A stretch of 64,000 bases of DNA, taken from Sphingosinicella humi. Its GTDB lineage: Bacteria; Pseudomonadota; Alphaproteobacteria; Sphingomonadales; Sphingomonadaceae. The stretch covers positions 806,001 through 870,000 of the forward strand of contig NZ_QFFF01000001.1 of the NCBI RefSeq assembly GCF_003129465.1, in the 5' to 3' direction. This document shows, piece after piece, positions 26,225-34,819 of this stretch. The notes beneath the pieces were generated by a model that was given only the letters and a program-made list of their open reading frames with translations, was not told the origin of the DNA and ran no database searches. The translations under genes were made by a program, and so were the position numbers. Within the stretch, counting starts at the first letter, position 1. Each line of letters starts with the position of its first letter.

Positions 26225-26271
26225 AAAAGTACGAGTTGGCAAGTGCCGCCGACGGGGCCATATCGCCCGCC

Positions 26272-27324
26272 ATGGCTTCCCAGGCACAATCCACCGCTCC
26301 CGCGGCCGCGGGACGCGCGCGACCGGGTGCGATCTCCAACTGGCTGTTCGCAGTCGCGGCGCTCGTCCTGCTGATGATCGTCGTCGGCGGAATCACGCGA
26401 CTGACCGAGTCCGGCCTGTCCATGGTGCGCTGGGAGCCGGTGTCGGGCGCCATCCCGCCGCTCGACGCCGAGGCCTGGCAGGCGGAGTTCGACGCCTATC
26501 GCCAGAGCCCCCAATATCAGCAGGTGAACCGGGGCATGACGATGGCCGAGTTCAAGGAGATATTCTTCTGGGAATATGTCCACCGGCTGCTCGGCCGCAT
26601 CATCGGCCTCGCCTTCGCGCTGCCGCTGCTCTGGTTCTGGATCAAGCGCGCGATTCCGGCCGGCCACGGCTGGCGCCTCCTCGTGCTCCTGGGGTTGGGC
26701 GGACTGCAGGGCGCGATCGGCTGGTGGATGGTCGCCTCTGGTCTCGTCGACCGGCCGGAAGTCAGCCACATCCGCCTTGCCGTGCACCTGCTGGCGGCGC
26801 TGCTCATCTTTGCGGCGCTGATCTGGGCCGCGCTCGACCTTCGGCAGCTCGCCCGCGACCCTGACGCGAGGCCGGCGCGGATGCCGACGCTCGCCATCTG
26901 GACTTTGTCGATCCTGGCGCTGCAGCTTCTGTTCGGCGCCTATACCGCCGGTCTCGAGGCGGGATACGCCTTCTCCAGTTGGCCCAAGATGGGCGACGAA
27001 TGGTTCCCCGGCGGCACGCCGATGCTGGAGCCCTTCGTCCGCAACTTCGTGGATAATCCAATCGTGGTCCAGTTCGTGCACCGCTGGCTGGCCTTCGCGG
27101 TCGCGGCGGTGGTCGGCATTCTCGCCGCCGAGGCGTGGCGGCGGGGCAAGCGCACCGAGGCAGTCGTCCTCGTAGCCGCGGTTCTCCTCCAGATCGTCCT
27201 CGGCATCGTGACTCTACTCACCGGCGTTCATATCCATGTCGCCGTCGCCCATCAGGGCATGGCCGCCATCCTCCTCGGGAGCGTCGTCTGGACGGCGCAT
27301 CGCCTCGGCGAGCGACGGGCGTGA
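26272..27324 (+). CDS. ctaA: Haem A synthase (COX15/CtaA type)
   Basis: CtaA converts haem O to haem A for the aa3 cytochrome oxidase. It has eight membrane helices, Gly-Gly-Ile-Thr-Arg-Leu-Thr-Glu-Ser-Gly-Leu near the start, Glu-Tyr-Val-His-Arg, Gln-Phe-Val-His-Arg and Ala-His-Gln-Gly with the haem-ligand His residues. ATG 26272 is preferred; TTG 26236 would add 12 residues. Its stop overlaps the cutA start by three bases. Confidence 0.9.
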   Translation: MASQAQSTAPAAAGRARPGAISNWLFAVAALVLLMIVVGGITRLTESGLSMVRWEPVSGAIPPLDAEAWQAEFDAYRQSPQYQQVNRGMTMAEFKEIFFWEYVHRLLGRIIGLAFALPLLWFWIKRAIPAGHGWRLLVLLGLGGLQGAIGWWMVASGLVDRPEVSHIRLAVHLLAALLIFAALIWAALDLRQLARDPDARPARMPTLAIWTLSILALQLLFGAYTAGLEAGYAFSSWPKMGDEWFPGGTPMLEPFVRNFVDNPIVVQFVHRWLAFAVAAVVGILAAEAWRRGKRTEAVVLVAAVLLQIVLGIVTLLTGVHIHVAVAHQGMAAILLGSVVWTAHRLGERRA

Positions 27325-27653
27325 CCACGCTTCCCAAGACGGAGACGGTATCGGTCTACGTCGTCTTCGGCTCCGACGATGAGGCCCGACGCATCGGCCG
27401 GGAGATGGTCGAGCGCCGCCTCGCCGCCTGCGTCAACATCCTCGGCCCCTGCCATTCCGTCTATCGGTGGCAAGACGCGGTCGAGGAAGCCACCGAAGTG
27501 GCGGCGATCTTCAAGACCAGCTGGGAATCGAGCGAATCCCTCGCTGCCGCCATCGTCGAGAGCCACAGCTACGACGTTCCGGCCATTGCGATCTGGCCCA
27601 TCGCGGCCACGACCCTGGCCTACCAGTCTTGGGTGCTGGACAATAGCCGGTAA
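27321..27653 (+). CDS. cutA: Divalent-cation tolerance protein CutA
   Basis: The 110-residue CutA1 protein has Glu-Arg-Arg-Leu-Ala-Ala-Cys-Val-Asn-Ile, Tyr-Arg-Trp-Gln-Asp and His-Ser-Tyr-Asp-Val-Pro-Ala-Ile, the strongest family motifs. The start is GTG 27321, whose last two bases and next base form the ctaA stop (GTGA overlap). CutA forms trimers and is tied to copper tolerance, but the mechanism is unknown. Confidence 0.92.
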   Translation: MTTLPKTETVSVYVVFGSDDEARRIGREMVERRLAACVNILGPCHSVYRWQDAVEEATEVAAIFKTSWESSESLAAAIVESHSYDVPAIAIWPIAATTLAYQSWVLDNSR

Positions 27654-27659
27654 TATATT

Positions 27660-27713
27660 ACCTTCCAGGAAGGTCGCGGATTTATTGACTTTCCGCCCTG
27701 CCGCTGCCATTTG
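27660..27713 (+). promoter_or_regulatory. Palindrome and possible promoter ahead of rplM
   Basis: ACCTTCC (27660-27666) and GGAAGGT (27668-27674) form a perfect 7-base inverted repeat with a one-base centre just after the cutA stop. A TTGACT box (27685-27690) follows, with a weak -10 (CATTTG) after 17 bases. This is where an rplM-rpsI promoter is expected. No recognised regulator binds this sequence. Confidence 0.3.
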
Positions 27714-27773
27714 GCCGCCCGTCGGCGCCGCTCCAGCACGGGCGGCGCGAATCGTTTAAAAGAGGTCTGCCCC

Positions 27774-28253
27774 ATGAAGGCGCTGATGAAGACCACCAAG
27801 TCGGCGAAGCCCGCCGAGGTGGAGAAGAAGTGGCATCTGATCGATGCCGACGGGCTGGTGGTCGGGCGTCTCGCCACGATCGTCGCCAACATCCTGCGCG
27901 GCAAGCACAAGCCGAGCTACACCCCGCACGTCGATTGCGGCGACCATGTCGTCATCATCAACGCCGACAAGGTGAAGTTCACCGGCAAGAAGCTCGCCGA
28001 CAAGGTCTATTACAAGCACACCGGCTATGCCGGCGGCATCAAGGGGATCACCGCGGGCAAGGTGCTCGAGGGCCGCTTCCCCGAGCGCGTGCTTGAAAAG
28101 GCCATCGAGCGCATGATCCCGCGCGGCCCGCTCGGCCGCGACCAGATGCGCGCGCTGCACCTTTATGCCGGCGCCGAGCACCCGCACGGCGGCCAGAACC
28201 CCGAAACTCTCGATGTCGCGGCGATGAACCGCAAGAACAAGGTGGGTGCCTGA
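27774..28253 (+). CDS. rplM: 50S ribosomal protein L13
   Basis: The 159-residue L13 protein has Trp-His-Leu-Ile-Asp-Ala-Asp-Gly, Gly-Arg-Leu-Ala-Thr, Asp-His-Val-Val-Ile-Ile-Asn-Ala and Arg-Gly-Pro-Leu-Gly-Arg. ATG 27774 follows GAGGT and gives the family N-terminus with a short extension. Its stop shares one base with the rpsI start (TGATG), so L13 and S9 are coupled as in most bacteria. Confidence 0.96.
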   Translation: MKALMKTTKSAKPAEVEKKWHLIDADGLVVGRLATIVANILRGKHKPSYTPHVDCGDHVVIINADKVKFTGKKLADKVYYKHTGYAGGIKGITAGKVLEGRFPERVLEKAIERMIPRGPLGRDQMRALHLYAGAEHPHGGQNPETLDVAAMNRKNKVGA

Positions 28254-28792
28254 TGTCCGATACCCGTCAATCCCTGTCCGACCTGAAGGACCTCGCCCAG
28301 GGCGCAGGTGCCGCTCCGGCGGCCGCCACGGCTCCGGCTGAAGGCGAGACTCCGGTCCAGCCGGCCCAGCCCGAAGCGCCGCTGCGCGAGCAGCAGCTCG
28401 ACGCCCATGGCCGCGCCTACGCGACCGGCCGCCGCAAGGACGCCGTCGCCCGCGTGTGGCTGAAGCCGGGCACCGGCCAGATCACCGTCAACGGCCGCGA
28501 CCAGGCGATCTATTTCGCGCGTCCGACGCTGCGTCTCGTCATCAACCAGGTGTTCGACATCACCGAGCGCCGCGGCCAGTATGACGTCGTTGCCACCGTC
28601 ACCGGCGGCGGCCTTTCCGGCCAGGCCGGCGCGGTGAAGCACGGCATCAGCCAGGCGCTCACCCGCTACGAGCCGGCGCTGCGCACCACCGTCAAGCGCG
28701 CGGGCTTCCTTACCCGCGACAGCCGCGTGGTCGAGCGCAAGAAGTACGGCAAGGCCAAGGCCCGCCGCAGCTTCCAGTTCTCGAAGCGCTGA
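28253..28792 (+). CDS. rpsI: 30S ribosomal protein S9
   Basis: The C-terminal 130 residues are a normal S9, with [11 protein letters not shown] and the tail Ser-Phe-Gln-Phe-Ser-Lys-Arg that touches P-site tRNA. About 50 extra residues at the front are Ala/Pro-rich. The extension keeps frame without interruption, so it is probably real and not a wrong start. Confidence 0.96.
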   Translation: MSDTRQSLSDLKDLAQGAGAAPAAATAPAEGETPVQPAQPEAPLREQQLDAHGRAYATGRRKDAVARVWLKPGTGQITVNGRDQAIYFARPTLRLVINQVFDITERRGQYDVVATVTGGGLSGQAGAVKHGISQALTRYEPALRTTVKRAGFLTRDSRVVERKKYGKAKARRSFQFSKR

Positions 28793-28813
28793 TCGGACCC
28801 TGTTCGACCATGG

Positions 28814-28849
28814 AAAGGGCGGTGCCGAAAGGCGCCGCCCTTTCTGTTT
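28814..28849 (+). terminator. Rho-independent terminator of rplM-rpsI
   Basis: AAAGGGCGGTGCC (28814-28826) pairs with GGCGCCGCCCTTT (28831-28843), giving a 13-bp stem with one G-U pair around a GAAA loop, followed by a T-rich run. It starts 22 bases after the rpsI stop. Confidence 0.85.
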
Positions 28850-28939
28850 GCGCGAAGAGCGGCGGCTCCTTCTCCCGTCGACGCCTTCCAATTCTGCCGT
28901 TGATGGCTAAATCGATAAAGGATCTGCGAATTTGACGAG

Positions 28940-29356
28940 GTGCACAGGAAGGTGACGGCGAAGCCGCGAGTGGAGAGAGGGTGGACCGGGAGCTTGCTCA
29001 CGCTCCTCACCGCCTGGCTCGGGCTCGGTCTACTCGCGCTGCAGCTCCCTGCACCGGCTCCGGCGCCGACCTCGCTTTCCGCGCCGGCGAGCCTGAGCGA
29101 AGCGCCGCCATTGGCGATCGCGCCGCGCGCCGCCCTCGCCGATGTTCGCGACACCGGGCGCCTCGCCAGTCTTCGCGGCACGCATTCACAGGACGACCAG
29201 CCTGGCTTCGACGGCGCCGGCGGCCTGGGCTCGGCCCCCATTGTCCAACTCCCGCAGGCCTACGCGGCGAAGCCATTCGGCTTCGACACTCAAATCCCTC
29301 CGCGCCAACGCCCGTGGCAGGGCGTCCGTGCCCGGGCGCCGCCATCCATCGCCTGA
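28940..29356 (+). CDS. Hypothetical secreted or membrane protein
   Basis: The 138-residue frame starts at GTG 28940 (GTG 28952 is also possible). It has one hydrophobic segment near residues 18-36 and then a Pro/Ala-rich tail without a clear fold. I do not recognise a family. The start codon is weak and there is no strong ribosome site, so it may be shorter or absent. Confidence 0.4.
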   Translation: MHRKVTAKPRVERGWTGSLLTLLTAWLGLGLLALQLPAPAPAPTSLSAPASLSEAPPLAIAPRAALADVRDTGRLASLRGTHSQDDQPGFDGAGGLGSAPIVQLPQAYAAKPFGFDTQIPPRQRPWQGVRARAPPSIA

Positions 29357-29464
29357 CCGCCCGCCGCCGCTTCGGCGGCGACTATCGGAAAATCGCCAGC
29401 GCCCGGCGCCGCTCCTTCGCCTGAAGGGGCGGGCTGCGGCGCGGCACGGCAATGGAAAATCATC

Positions 29465-29764
29465 ATGACGAATACGAAGCTCTCGCCTCTCGCCAAGAGA
29501 TGCGAGCAACTGCTCTTGCGCTATCCGGACATCGACGCGGACGAAACCGATGAGATCGTCCAGTTCCTGAAGAAAGGCAGCCATCTCGAGATCGGCCTGC
29601 TCGGTGCGCGCGAAGGCGTTCGCCCCCGCATCGAGACGTTCAAACGCGATCATCGCAAGCGTTTCGCGCTCGGGCCCAAGGAATATGCACTGTTCCTGCT
29701 GATGACGCTGACACCGTTCGCCGCCATCTGCTGGTACGTGTGGGGCCGGGTGAATGCCGCCTAG
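29465..29764 (+). CDS. Hypothetical small membrane protein
   Basis: The 99-residue protein has a cytoplasmic acidic domain (Arg-Tyr-Pro-Asp-Ile-Asp-Ala-Asp-Glu-Thr) and one membrane helix near the C-terminus (Leu-Phe-Leu-Leu-Met-Thr-Leu-Thr-Pro-Phe). I cannot name a family. It lies 67 bases before a second small membrane protein on the same strand. Confidence 0.6.
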   Translation: MTNTKLSPLAKRCEQLLLRYPDIDADETDEIVQFLKKGSHLEIGLLGAREGVRPRIETFKRDHRKRFALGPKEYALFLLMTLTPFAAICWYVWGRVNAA

Positions 29765-29830
29765 TCCGCGGCAAGCTGGAAGGGGAGCCGGTCCGTTGAA
29801 AGGCGACGGCATCGATGCGAGGATCGCCAG

Positions 29831-30106
29831 GTGGACCTGATAGACGATATCTGGCTCGACGCCGTCGTAAGCCTGGTCGCGATCATCGCGCTCCCCTTCT
29901 ACATCGGCTATCTCGATTCCCGGTTCGAGGATCTGCTGGCCTATGCGCTGGTCGCGGGCATCTGTCTCGCGACCGGCGAGCGCATCCTCTACAAATATTA
30001 CCGGGACGACGGCATCGGGGAGTTCCTTGTCAACGCGGTGTTGCGCTCGGCGGCGGTGATCATCTGGGGCGGTTTCGCCTTCGGCCTCGGTATCTGGCTG
30101 ATCTGA
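29831..30106 (+). CDS. Hypothetical membrane protein with three hydrophobic segments
   Basis: The 91-residue protein starts at GTG 29831 with GAGGA about ten bases upstream. Hydrophobic segments lie at about 10-25, 36-48 and 70-90, and Tyr-Tyr-Arg-Asp-Asp-Gly links the second and third. The family is not recognised. It may be read together with the preceding small gene. Confidence 0.6.
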   Translation: MDLIDDIWLDAVVSLVAIIALPFYIGYLDSRFEDLLAYALVAGICLATGERILYKYYRDDGIGEFLVNAVLRSAAVIIWGGFAFGLGIWLI

Positions 30107-30111
30107 CGCGG

Positions 30112-31116
30112 TTAGCGGCGCCCTGAGCCGGTGGGTTCACCGAACGCTGCCGCCACCTCGTCCAGCATCCGCAGTTCCTCGCCCTCATATTTGGGCGAGA
30201 AATGGAAGGGCTCCAACCGGCGAACCCCAGCCGCGCGGCCGATTTCGCCGGCCGCCGTCGTGGTGAGGTGAGCCCGATCGCGCGCCCGTTCGACATCGAT
30301 CGCGGCGAAGCGGCTCTCGATGAAGAGCAGGTCCGCGTCGGCCGCGAGGCGGACAATGGCGTTTCGATTGGACGCCGTGTCGGCGACGTCGGTGACATAG
30401 GCGATCTTCTGGCCGCGCGAGACGCTGACGAGCGGGCGCAATTCGCCGAGGGGCGCGGAGCCGCCGTCCGGCAGCGCGACCGGATGGTCGTCGCCGCGCC
30501 CCTCCAGCACGGCTTGCTTCAGCGCCTGCAGCCACGGCCCGGTTGGAAGGCCGCGTTCGTCCAGCCGGTTCCTCCAGACGTTGACGTGCGCCCGCTCGGC
30601 AACCGTGAAGCCGAGGCACGGGCCGTGATGATCGAGCGTTACGGCGCGGACCTGGAAATCGGGCTCGTCCGCAACCACGCCATCCGCCATCGCCCGCTCT
30701 CCTTCGTCTCCCCGAGCGAAGGCATGGCTGAATCGGAAGGATGCCGAAGCGGCCCGGCCATCGGCCATGAGCTCGGTGACATGGAAGGCGAGTTCGGTAT
30801 CGTAGCGGCCGACCAGGTCCCAATCATAGGCTTGGAGCTTGTGCCAGACCCGGTCCCGGAAGCCGACCGGACCGACCAGCGTCACGCTCTTCTCCCGCCC
30901 CACCGACACGCGGAGCAGCGCATCGAAGCCGATGAAATGGTCCATGTGGCAATGCGTCACGAAGACATGGCTGACGCGCAGCAGGTCCCGGGCGCTGAGC
31001 GGGGCCAGGTCGCCGAGGTCGAACAGAAGCGCGCCCCGGTGGTGGAGCCGCTCGACGAACAAGGCCGGATCGCCGAAGCGCCCGTTAACGAGCGAAGGAT
31101 GAAGGCTGGGCCGCAT
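30112..31116 (-). CDS. MBL-fold metallohydrolase (RNase Z-like)
   Basis: The 334-residue protein has the zinc-binding motif Thr-His-Cys-His-Met-Asp-His near residues 54-60, a second metal His in Ser-His-Ala-Phe, Thr-Leu-Asp-His-His-Gly-Pro and a C-terminal Glu-Pro-Phe-His-Phe-Ser. ATG 31116 is the sensible start; reading further upstream would enter the next gene's shadow. It resembles RNase Z-type beta-lactamase folds, but the substrate (tRNA or small molecule) cannot be read from the sequence. Confidence 0.75.
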   Translation of the reverse strand: MRPSLHPSLVNGRFGDPALFVERLHHRGALLFDLGDLAPLSARDLLRVSHVFVTHCHMDHFIGFDALLRVSVGREKSVTLVGPVGFRDRVWHKLQAYDWDLVGRYDTELAFHVTELMADGRAASASFRFSHAFARGDEGERAMADGVVADEPDFQVRAVTLDHHGPCLGFTVAERAHVNVWRNRLDERGLPTGPWLQALKQAVLEGRGDDHPVALPDGGSAPLGELRPLVSVSRGQKIAYVTDVADTASNRNAIVRLAADADLLFIESRFAAIDVERARDRAHLTTTAAGEIGRAAGVRRLEPFHFSPKYEGEELRMLDEVAAAFGEPTGSGRR

Positions 31117-31148
31117 GTCGCTGCAACGCGCGGGGCCCGGGCGTTGGT

Positions 31149-31925
31149 TCAGCCCTGCCGCAGATCCTCCAGGAAGTTCCGGATTCGATCGGCGTTGACG
31201 CCAAGGTCGCTGACGCCGACGCGGCTGACGGAGCGCATGTCCACGAAGCTGCCGCCGGCCGGGTTGGGTGTCACGCGGATCACGACATCGTCCTTGAAGC
31301 CGAAGAAGGTGCTGGTGTCGGTCGCCTCGACGACTCCTCTCGGGTCGGCGCTGGCGATCTCCCATCCGCGATCGCGCGCCAACGCCTCGGCACGCCGCAC
31401 CGTCTCTTCGACGTTCCACGGCACTTCGGCGGTGCGAAGGTCGCCATAGGCCCGGGCGTGAAGCATTCGCCAGCGCTCGACCGGCGCCATTCGCATCAGC
31501 CGCGGATCGCCCTGGGCGGGGACGACGTCGAAATTGTCCTCGCGAAGGGCGAGGCGGAAGAAGCGCGGCACGCTCTCCAAATTGGTGGTGACGTCGTGAA
31601 TCGGCGGCACGCTCCGCGCGGCAATCGCGAGGCTGGCGACATAGCCGGCAAACAGCAGCGCGATGATCAGCGCGGCGAGATTGACGGCCGCGAGCGAGCC
31701 GGCCGCCCGCCGCGCCATCAACCAGGCGGCGATCGCCAGCAGGCCGCCGGCCACGGCCGCGTAGAACGCCCACCTCAGAATCAGGAAGCCGTCGCTGAAG
31801 TGCCAGGCGCCTTCGCGGGTGCCGAGAGCAGCGATCAGCGCCGCCGCCACCGCACCAACGCTCAGCGCCAGCGCCGTCCAGCTGAGCCTTGCCGTCCAAA
31901 CCCGCCTGCGAAGAGCCTCGGCCAT
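31149..31925 (-). CDS. DUF1499 domain membrane protein
   Basis: The 258-residue protein has three or four N-terminal helices (residues about 10-115), then a soluble domain with Thr-Asn-Leu-Glu-Ser-Val-Pro, Ala-Tyr-Gly-Asp-Leu, Thr-Ser-Thr-Phe-Phe-Gly-Phe-Lys-Asp-Asp and Asp-Met-Arg-Ser-Val-Ser-Arg-Val-Gly, the conserved core of DUF1499. The function is unknown. The hydrolase gene follows 32 bases later on the same strand. Confidence 0.82.
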   Translation of the reverse strand: MAEALRRRVWTARLSWTALALSVGAVAAALIAALGTREGAWHFSDGFLILRWAFYAAVAGGLLAIAAWLMARRAAGSLAAVNLAALIIALLFAGYVASLAIAARSVPPIHDVTTNLESVPRFFRLALREDNFDVVPAQGDPRLMRMAPVERWRMLHARAYGDLRTAEVPWNVEETVRRAEALARDRGWEIASADPRGVVEATDTSTFFGFKDDVVIRVTPNPAGGSFVDMRSVSRVGVSDLGVNADRIRNFLEDLRQG

Positions 31926-32017
31926 GGTCCGTCTCCTCTGTGCTGCGTGACGCCGCTTTTGATCCTGATCGAGCCTCTCGACAAGCCCCGCCACGCTTTC
32001 TAGATATCGGGCCGCGA

Positions 32018-32091
32018 GCGGGTGTAGCTCAATGGTAGAGCAGAAGCTTCCCAAGCTTACGACGAGGGTTCGATTCCCTTCACCCGCTCCA
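32018..32091 (+). tRNA. tRNA-Gly (anticodon CCC)
   Basis: The sequence runs from GCGGGTGTAGCTCAATGG to CACCCGCTCCA with an encoded CCA. The acceptor stem GCGGGTG/CACCCGC pairs fully and the T-arm has GGTTCGATTCC. The anticodon stem is GAAGC/GCTTA around TTCCCAA, giving anticodon CCC. It stands alone between a DUF1499 gene and a diguanylate cyclase. Confidence 0.93.
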
Positions 32092-32141
32092 GCTTTCCAC
32101 ACAGTTGATTTCCGGTTACTCCATGGGAGTGGGGGAGCGTT

Positions 32142-33155
32142 GTGACAGGCAAATCCGAAGCAGAGCAGGATCGCCGGCGTCTGTACGAGCGCATCGGCCA
32201 ATTCCTGTTCGATCACCGTCTGGAGCCCAGCCCCGCCAACTATATGCTCGTCCACATGCTGGTGACGGGCAGCAACGCCTCCGCCGTCGCCGCCGTCGAA
32301 GAAGCGACCGAAGACGGCCTGCGCCTGAGCCAGGACGAAGCCGATCGCATCCTGGCGATGATCGGCGAGGCCCCGCCGGCGCCTCCCTCCCCCGCGGCCG
32401 ACGCGGCGATCAAGGAAGTGCGGCGGCAGATGGACGACTTTGCCGGCATCGTCGACACCACCCGCGCCGAAGTGAAGGTCTATGGGCGCGACCTCAAATC
32501 GGGCGCCGCGCAGCTCGCCGCCGCAGCCGGTGCTGAATCCATCGCCGAGCTCATCCGCGTCACCGGCACGATGATCGAGCGCACGCGCGCGGCCGAGGGC
32601 CGGCTCGAAGCGGCCACCGGCGAGGCAAGGGCGCTGAGGGCGCGCCTCGCAAGCGCGGAGGAGGAGGCGCGTCGCGACCCCCTCACCGGCCTTCCCAACC
32701 GGCGCGCCTTCGGCGATCGATTCGCCGCCTTGTCGAACGAGGGCACGCCGTTCGCGGTCGCGCTTTGCGATATCGACCGGTTCAAGCGCATCAACGACAG
32801 CCATGGCCACGCCGTCGGCGACCGCGTGTTGAAGACCGTCGCCAGCATCTTGCAGCAAAGCTGCGAGGGCGCGACGGTCGCCCGCTATGGTGGCGAGGAA
32901 TTCGCCATCCTCTTCCCCGCCAAGGAAGCCGCCGCCGCCGCGGCGATCGTCGATGCGGCGCGGGAGGCGGTGGCGGAGCGCCAGTTTACGGTCCGCGAAA
33001 CCGACGCGCCGCTCGGCCGCGTCGCCTTCTCGGCCGGTGTGGTCGCTGCCGCCAAGGGCGAGGCCTATGAAACGATCATGCAGCGGGCCGACGCCCTGCT
33101 CTACAAAGCGAAGCATGAGGGCCGGAACCGCGTCGAAACGGAGCCTTCGGCCTAG
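32142..33155 (+). CDS. Diguanylate cyclase with GGDEF domain
   Basis: The 337-residue cytosolic protein has a helical N-terminal region (1-180) and a C-terminal GGDEF domain with the active variant Gly-Gly-Glu-Glu-Phe at 250-254 and Asp-Pro-Leu-Thr-Gly-Leu-Pro-Asn-Arg-Arg. The inhibitory RxxD site five residues before GGEEF is absent (Cys-Glu-Gly-Ala), so product feedback is probably lost. No membrane segment. GTG 32142 follows GGGGGAG. It makes cyclic di-GMP. Its stop and that of the next gene share the tetranucleotide CTAG. Confidence 0.88.
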   Translation: MTGKSEAEQDRRRLYERIGQFLFDHRLEPSPANYMLVHMLVTGSNASAVAAVEEATEDGLRLSQDEADRILAMIGEAPPAPPSPAADAAIKEVRRQMDDFAGIVDTTRAEVKVYGRDLKSGAAQLAAAAGAESIAELIRVTGTMIERTRAAEGRLEAATGEARALRARLASAEEEARRDPLTGLPNRRAFGDRFAALSNEGTPFAVALCDIDRFKRINDSHGHAVGDRVLKTVASILQQSCEGATVARYGGEEFAILFPAKEAAAAAAIVDAAREAVAERQFTVRETDAPLGRVAFSAGVVAAAKGEAYETIMQRADALLYKAKHEGRNRVETEPSA

Positions 33156-33910
33156 ATCCCGCCCCTGACGACCGGCCTTCCCGTCTCCTCAAGTCGCGCG
33201 ACGAGATCGGCGGCGCAGGCCTCCAGCGCGGCCTCGTCCGGGCTGCGGATCACGAAATTGGCGCCGACCCCGCCCTCGCGGAAGAAGGGATAGCTGCCGA
33301 TCCGGCATCCGTCATGCGCCCTTTCCGTCGCCGCCAGCAGATCGGCGACCTCGCTTTCCGGCACCCAGCAGCCGATCGTGCGCGACAGGAGCGGCCGGCC
33401 GCCTTCCAGCGTCCCCGTCAAAGCCTCCAGCATCTGCGCCGCAATGTGCGGCACTCCGGCCAGCATGAATATATTGCCGCACCTGATCCCGGGGGCGCCC
33501 GACCGAATGTTCTCGATCAGCTCCGCGCCGGCAGGCACCCGCGCCATCCGGAGCCGGACCTCGGTGAGCCCGCCCCGGCCGGCATAATGCGCCTCCAGCA
33601 TCGCCCGCGCCGCCGGATGCACCTCCACCGCCACGCCCAGCGCCGCCGCTACCGCGTCGACGGTGATGTCGTCGTGGGTGGGGCCGATGCCGCCGGTGGT
33701 GAAGAGATAATCGTTGCTTCCCCCAAGCGCCCTCACCGCGTCGACGATCCGCGGCTCGAGGTCGGGAACCACCCGCACTTCCGTGAGGCGTATGCCCTGC
33801 AGATTGAGCCATGTGGCGATCGGCGCCACGTTGCGATCCTGGACGCGGCCCGAAAGGATCTCGTCGCCGATGATCAGCAGGGCCGCCGTCCAGATCCGCT
33901 CGCTCCTCAT
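33152..33910 (-). CDS. CinA-like molybdopterin-binding protein
   Basis: The 252-residue protein is the MoCF-biosynthesis (MoeA/MogA-type) domain of the CinA family: Gly-Asp-Glu-Ile-Leu-Ser-Gly near residue 15, Thr-Thr-Gly-Gly-Ile-Gly-Pro-Thr-His-Asp-Asp and Leu-Ala-Gly-Val-Pro. The C-terminal nicotinamide deamidase domain of full CinA is missing, as in many short homologues. It is divergent from map. The exact substrate is uncertain. Confidence 0.82.
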   Translation of the reverse strand: MRSERIWTAALLIIGDEILSGRVQDRNVAPIATWLNLQGIRLTEVRVVPDLEPRIVDAVRALGGSNDYLFTTGGIGPTHDDITVDAVAAALGVAVEVHPAARAMLEAHYAGRGGLTEVRLRMARVPAGAELIENIRSGAPGIRCGNIFMLAGVPHIAAQMLEALTGTLEGGRPLLSRTIGCWVPESEVADLLAATERAHDGCRIGSYPFFREGGVGANFVIRSPDEAALEACAADLVARLEETGRPVVRGGI

Positions 33911-33973
33911 GGCCGCTCAGTGCCACAGGTGCCGGGGGTCGCCAAGCCGCGGCCGACGACCTATATCGCGACG

Positions 33974-34804
33974 ATGACCGAATATGTGACCGTTGACCAT
34001 GCCGACGCCGGCAATGCGCGGAGCGGCGCCATCAAGCTGCACGGCCCCGAAGCCTTTGCAGGCATGCGCGCCGCCGGCCGCCTCGCCGCCGAGATACTCG
34101 ACGCGCTCGTCCCGCACGTCGTTCCGGGCGTGACCACCGCCGAGCTCGACGCGATCGTAGCCCGCATGACCCGCGAGGCCGGCGCGGTGCCCGCCACGCT
34201 CGGCTATCGCGGCTATACCCACAGCTGCTGCGTCTCGATCAACCATGTCGTCTGCCACGGCATCCCCAGCGATCGCGCACTGAAGGACGGCGACATCCTC
34301 AATATCGACGTGACTCCGCTCTTGAATGGCTGGCACGGCGATTCCAGCCGCATGTATCTGTGCGGCGATGTGCCCATCAAGGCGAAGAAGCTCGTTCAGG
34401 TTACCTATGAGTGCCTGATGCTGGGCCTTGAGCAGGCCAAGCCCGGCAATCACCTCGGCGACATTTCCCACGCCATCCAGACCCATGCCGAGAAGCATCG
34501 CTACGGCGTCGTCCGCGACTTCTGCGGCCATGGCGTCGGCCGCAATTTCCACGACGCGCCTGAGGTCGTCCATGTCGGCAGACCCGGCACCGGACCGGAG
34601 CTGCGCCCCGGCATGTTCTTCACCGTCGAACCGATGATCAACATCGGCAAGCCCGCCTGCAAGGTGCTCGATGACGGCTGGACCGCGGTCACCCGCGACC
34701 GCAGCCTCTCCGCCCAGTTCGAGCATTCGATCGGCATCACCGAGGACGGCTGCGAGATCTTTACCAAGAGCCCCCAAGGTCTCGACGCGCCGCCCTATAG
34801 GTGA
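33974..34804 (+). CDS. map: Methionine aminopeptidase, type I
   Basis: Map removes the N-terminal Met from new proteins. The 276-residue product has the five metal ligands in order: Asp in Asn-Ile-Asp-Val-Thr, Asp in His-Gly-Asp-Ser-Ser, His in Cys-Gly-His-Gly-Val-Gly, Glu in Val-Glu-Pro-Met and Glu in Phe-Glu-His-Ser. ATG 33974 is the natural start; the frame upstream lacks homology. Confidence 0.95.
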   Translation: MTEYVTVDHADAGNARSGAIKLHGPEAFAGMRAAGRLAAEILDALVPHVVPGVTTAELDAIVARMTREAGAVPATLGYRGYTHSCCVSINHVVCHGIPSDRALKDGDILNIDVTPLLNGWHGDSSRMYLCGDVPIKAKKLVQVTYECLMLGLEQAKPGNHLGDISHAIQTHAEKHRYGVVRDFCGHGVGRNFHDAPEVVHVGRPGTGPELRPGMFFTVEPMINIGKPACKVLDDGWTAVTRDRSLSAQFEHSIGITEDGCEIFTKSPQGLDAPPYR

Positions 34805-34819
34805 CGGCGCGTCGATCGG

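Noticed and set aside
30112-31116. Reading the MBL-fold gene as starting at 31899
   Set aside because: The extra upstream part lies over the DUF1499 gene and has no homology; the natural start is ATG 31116.
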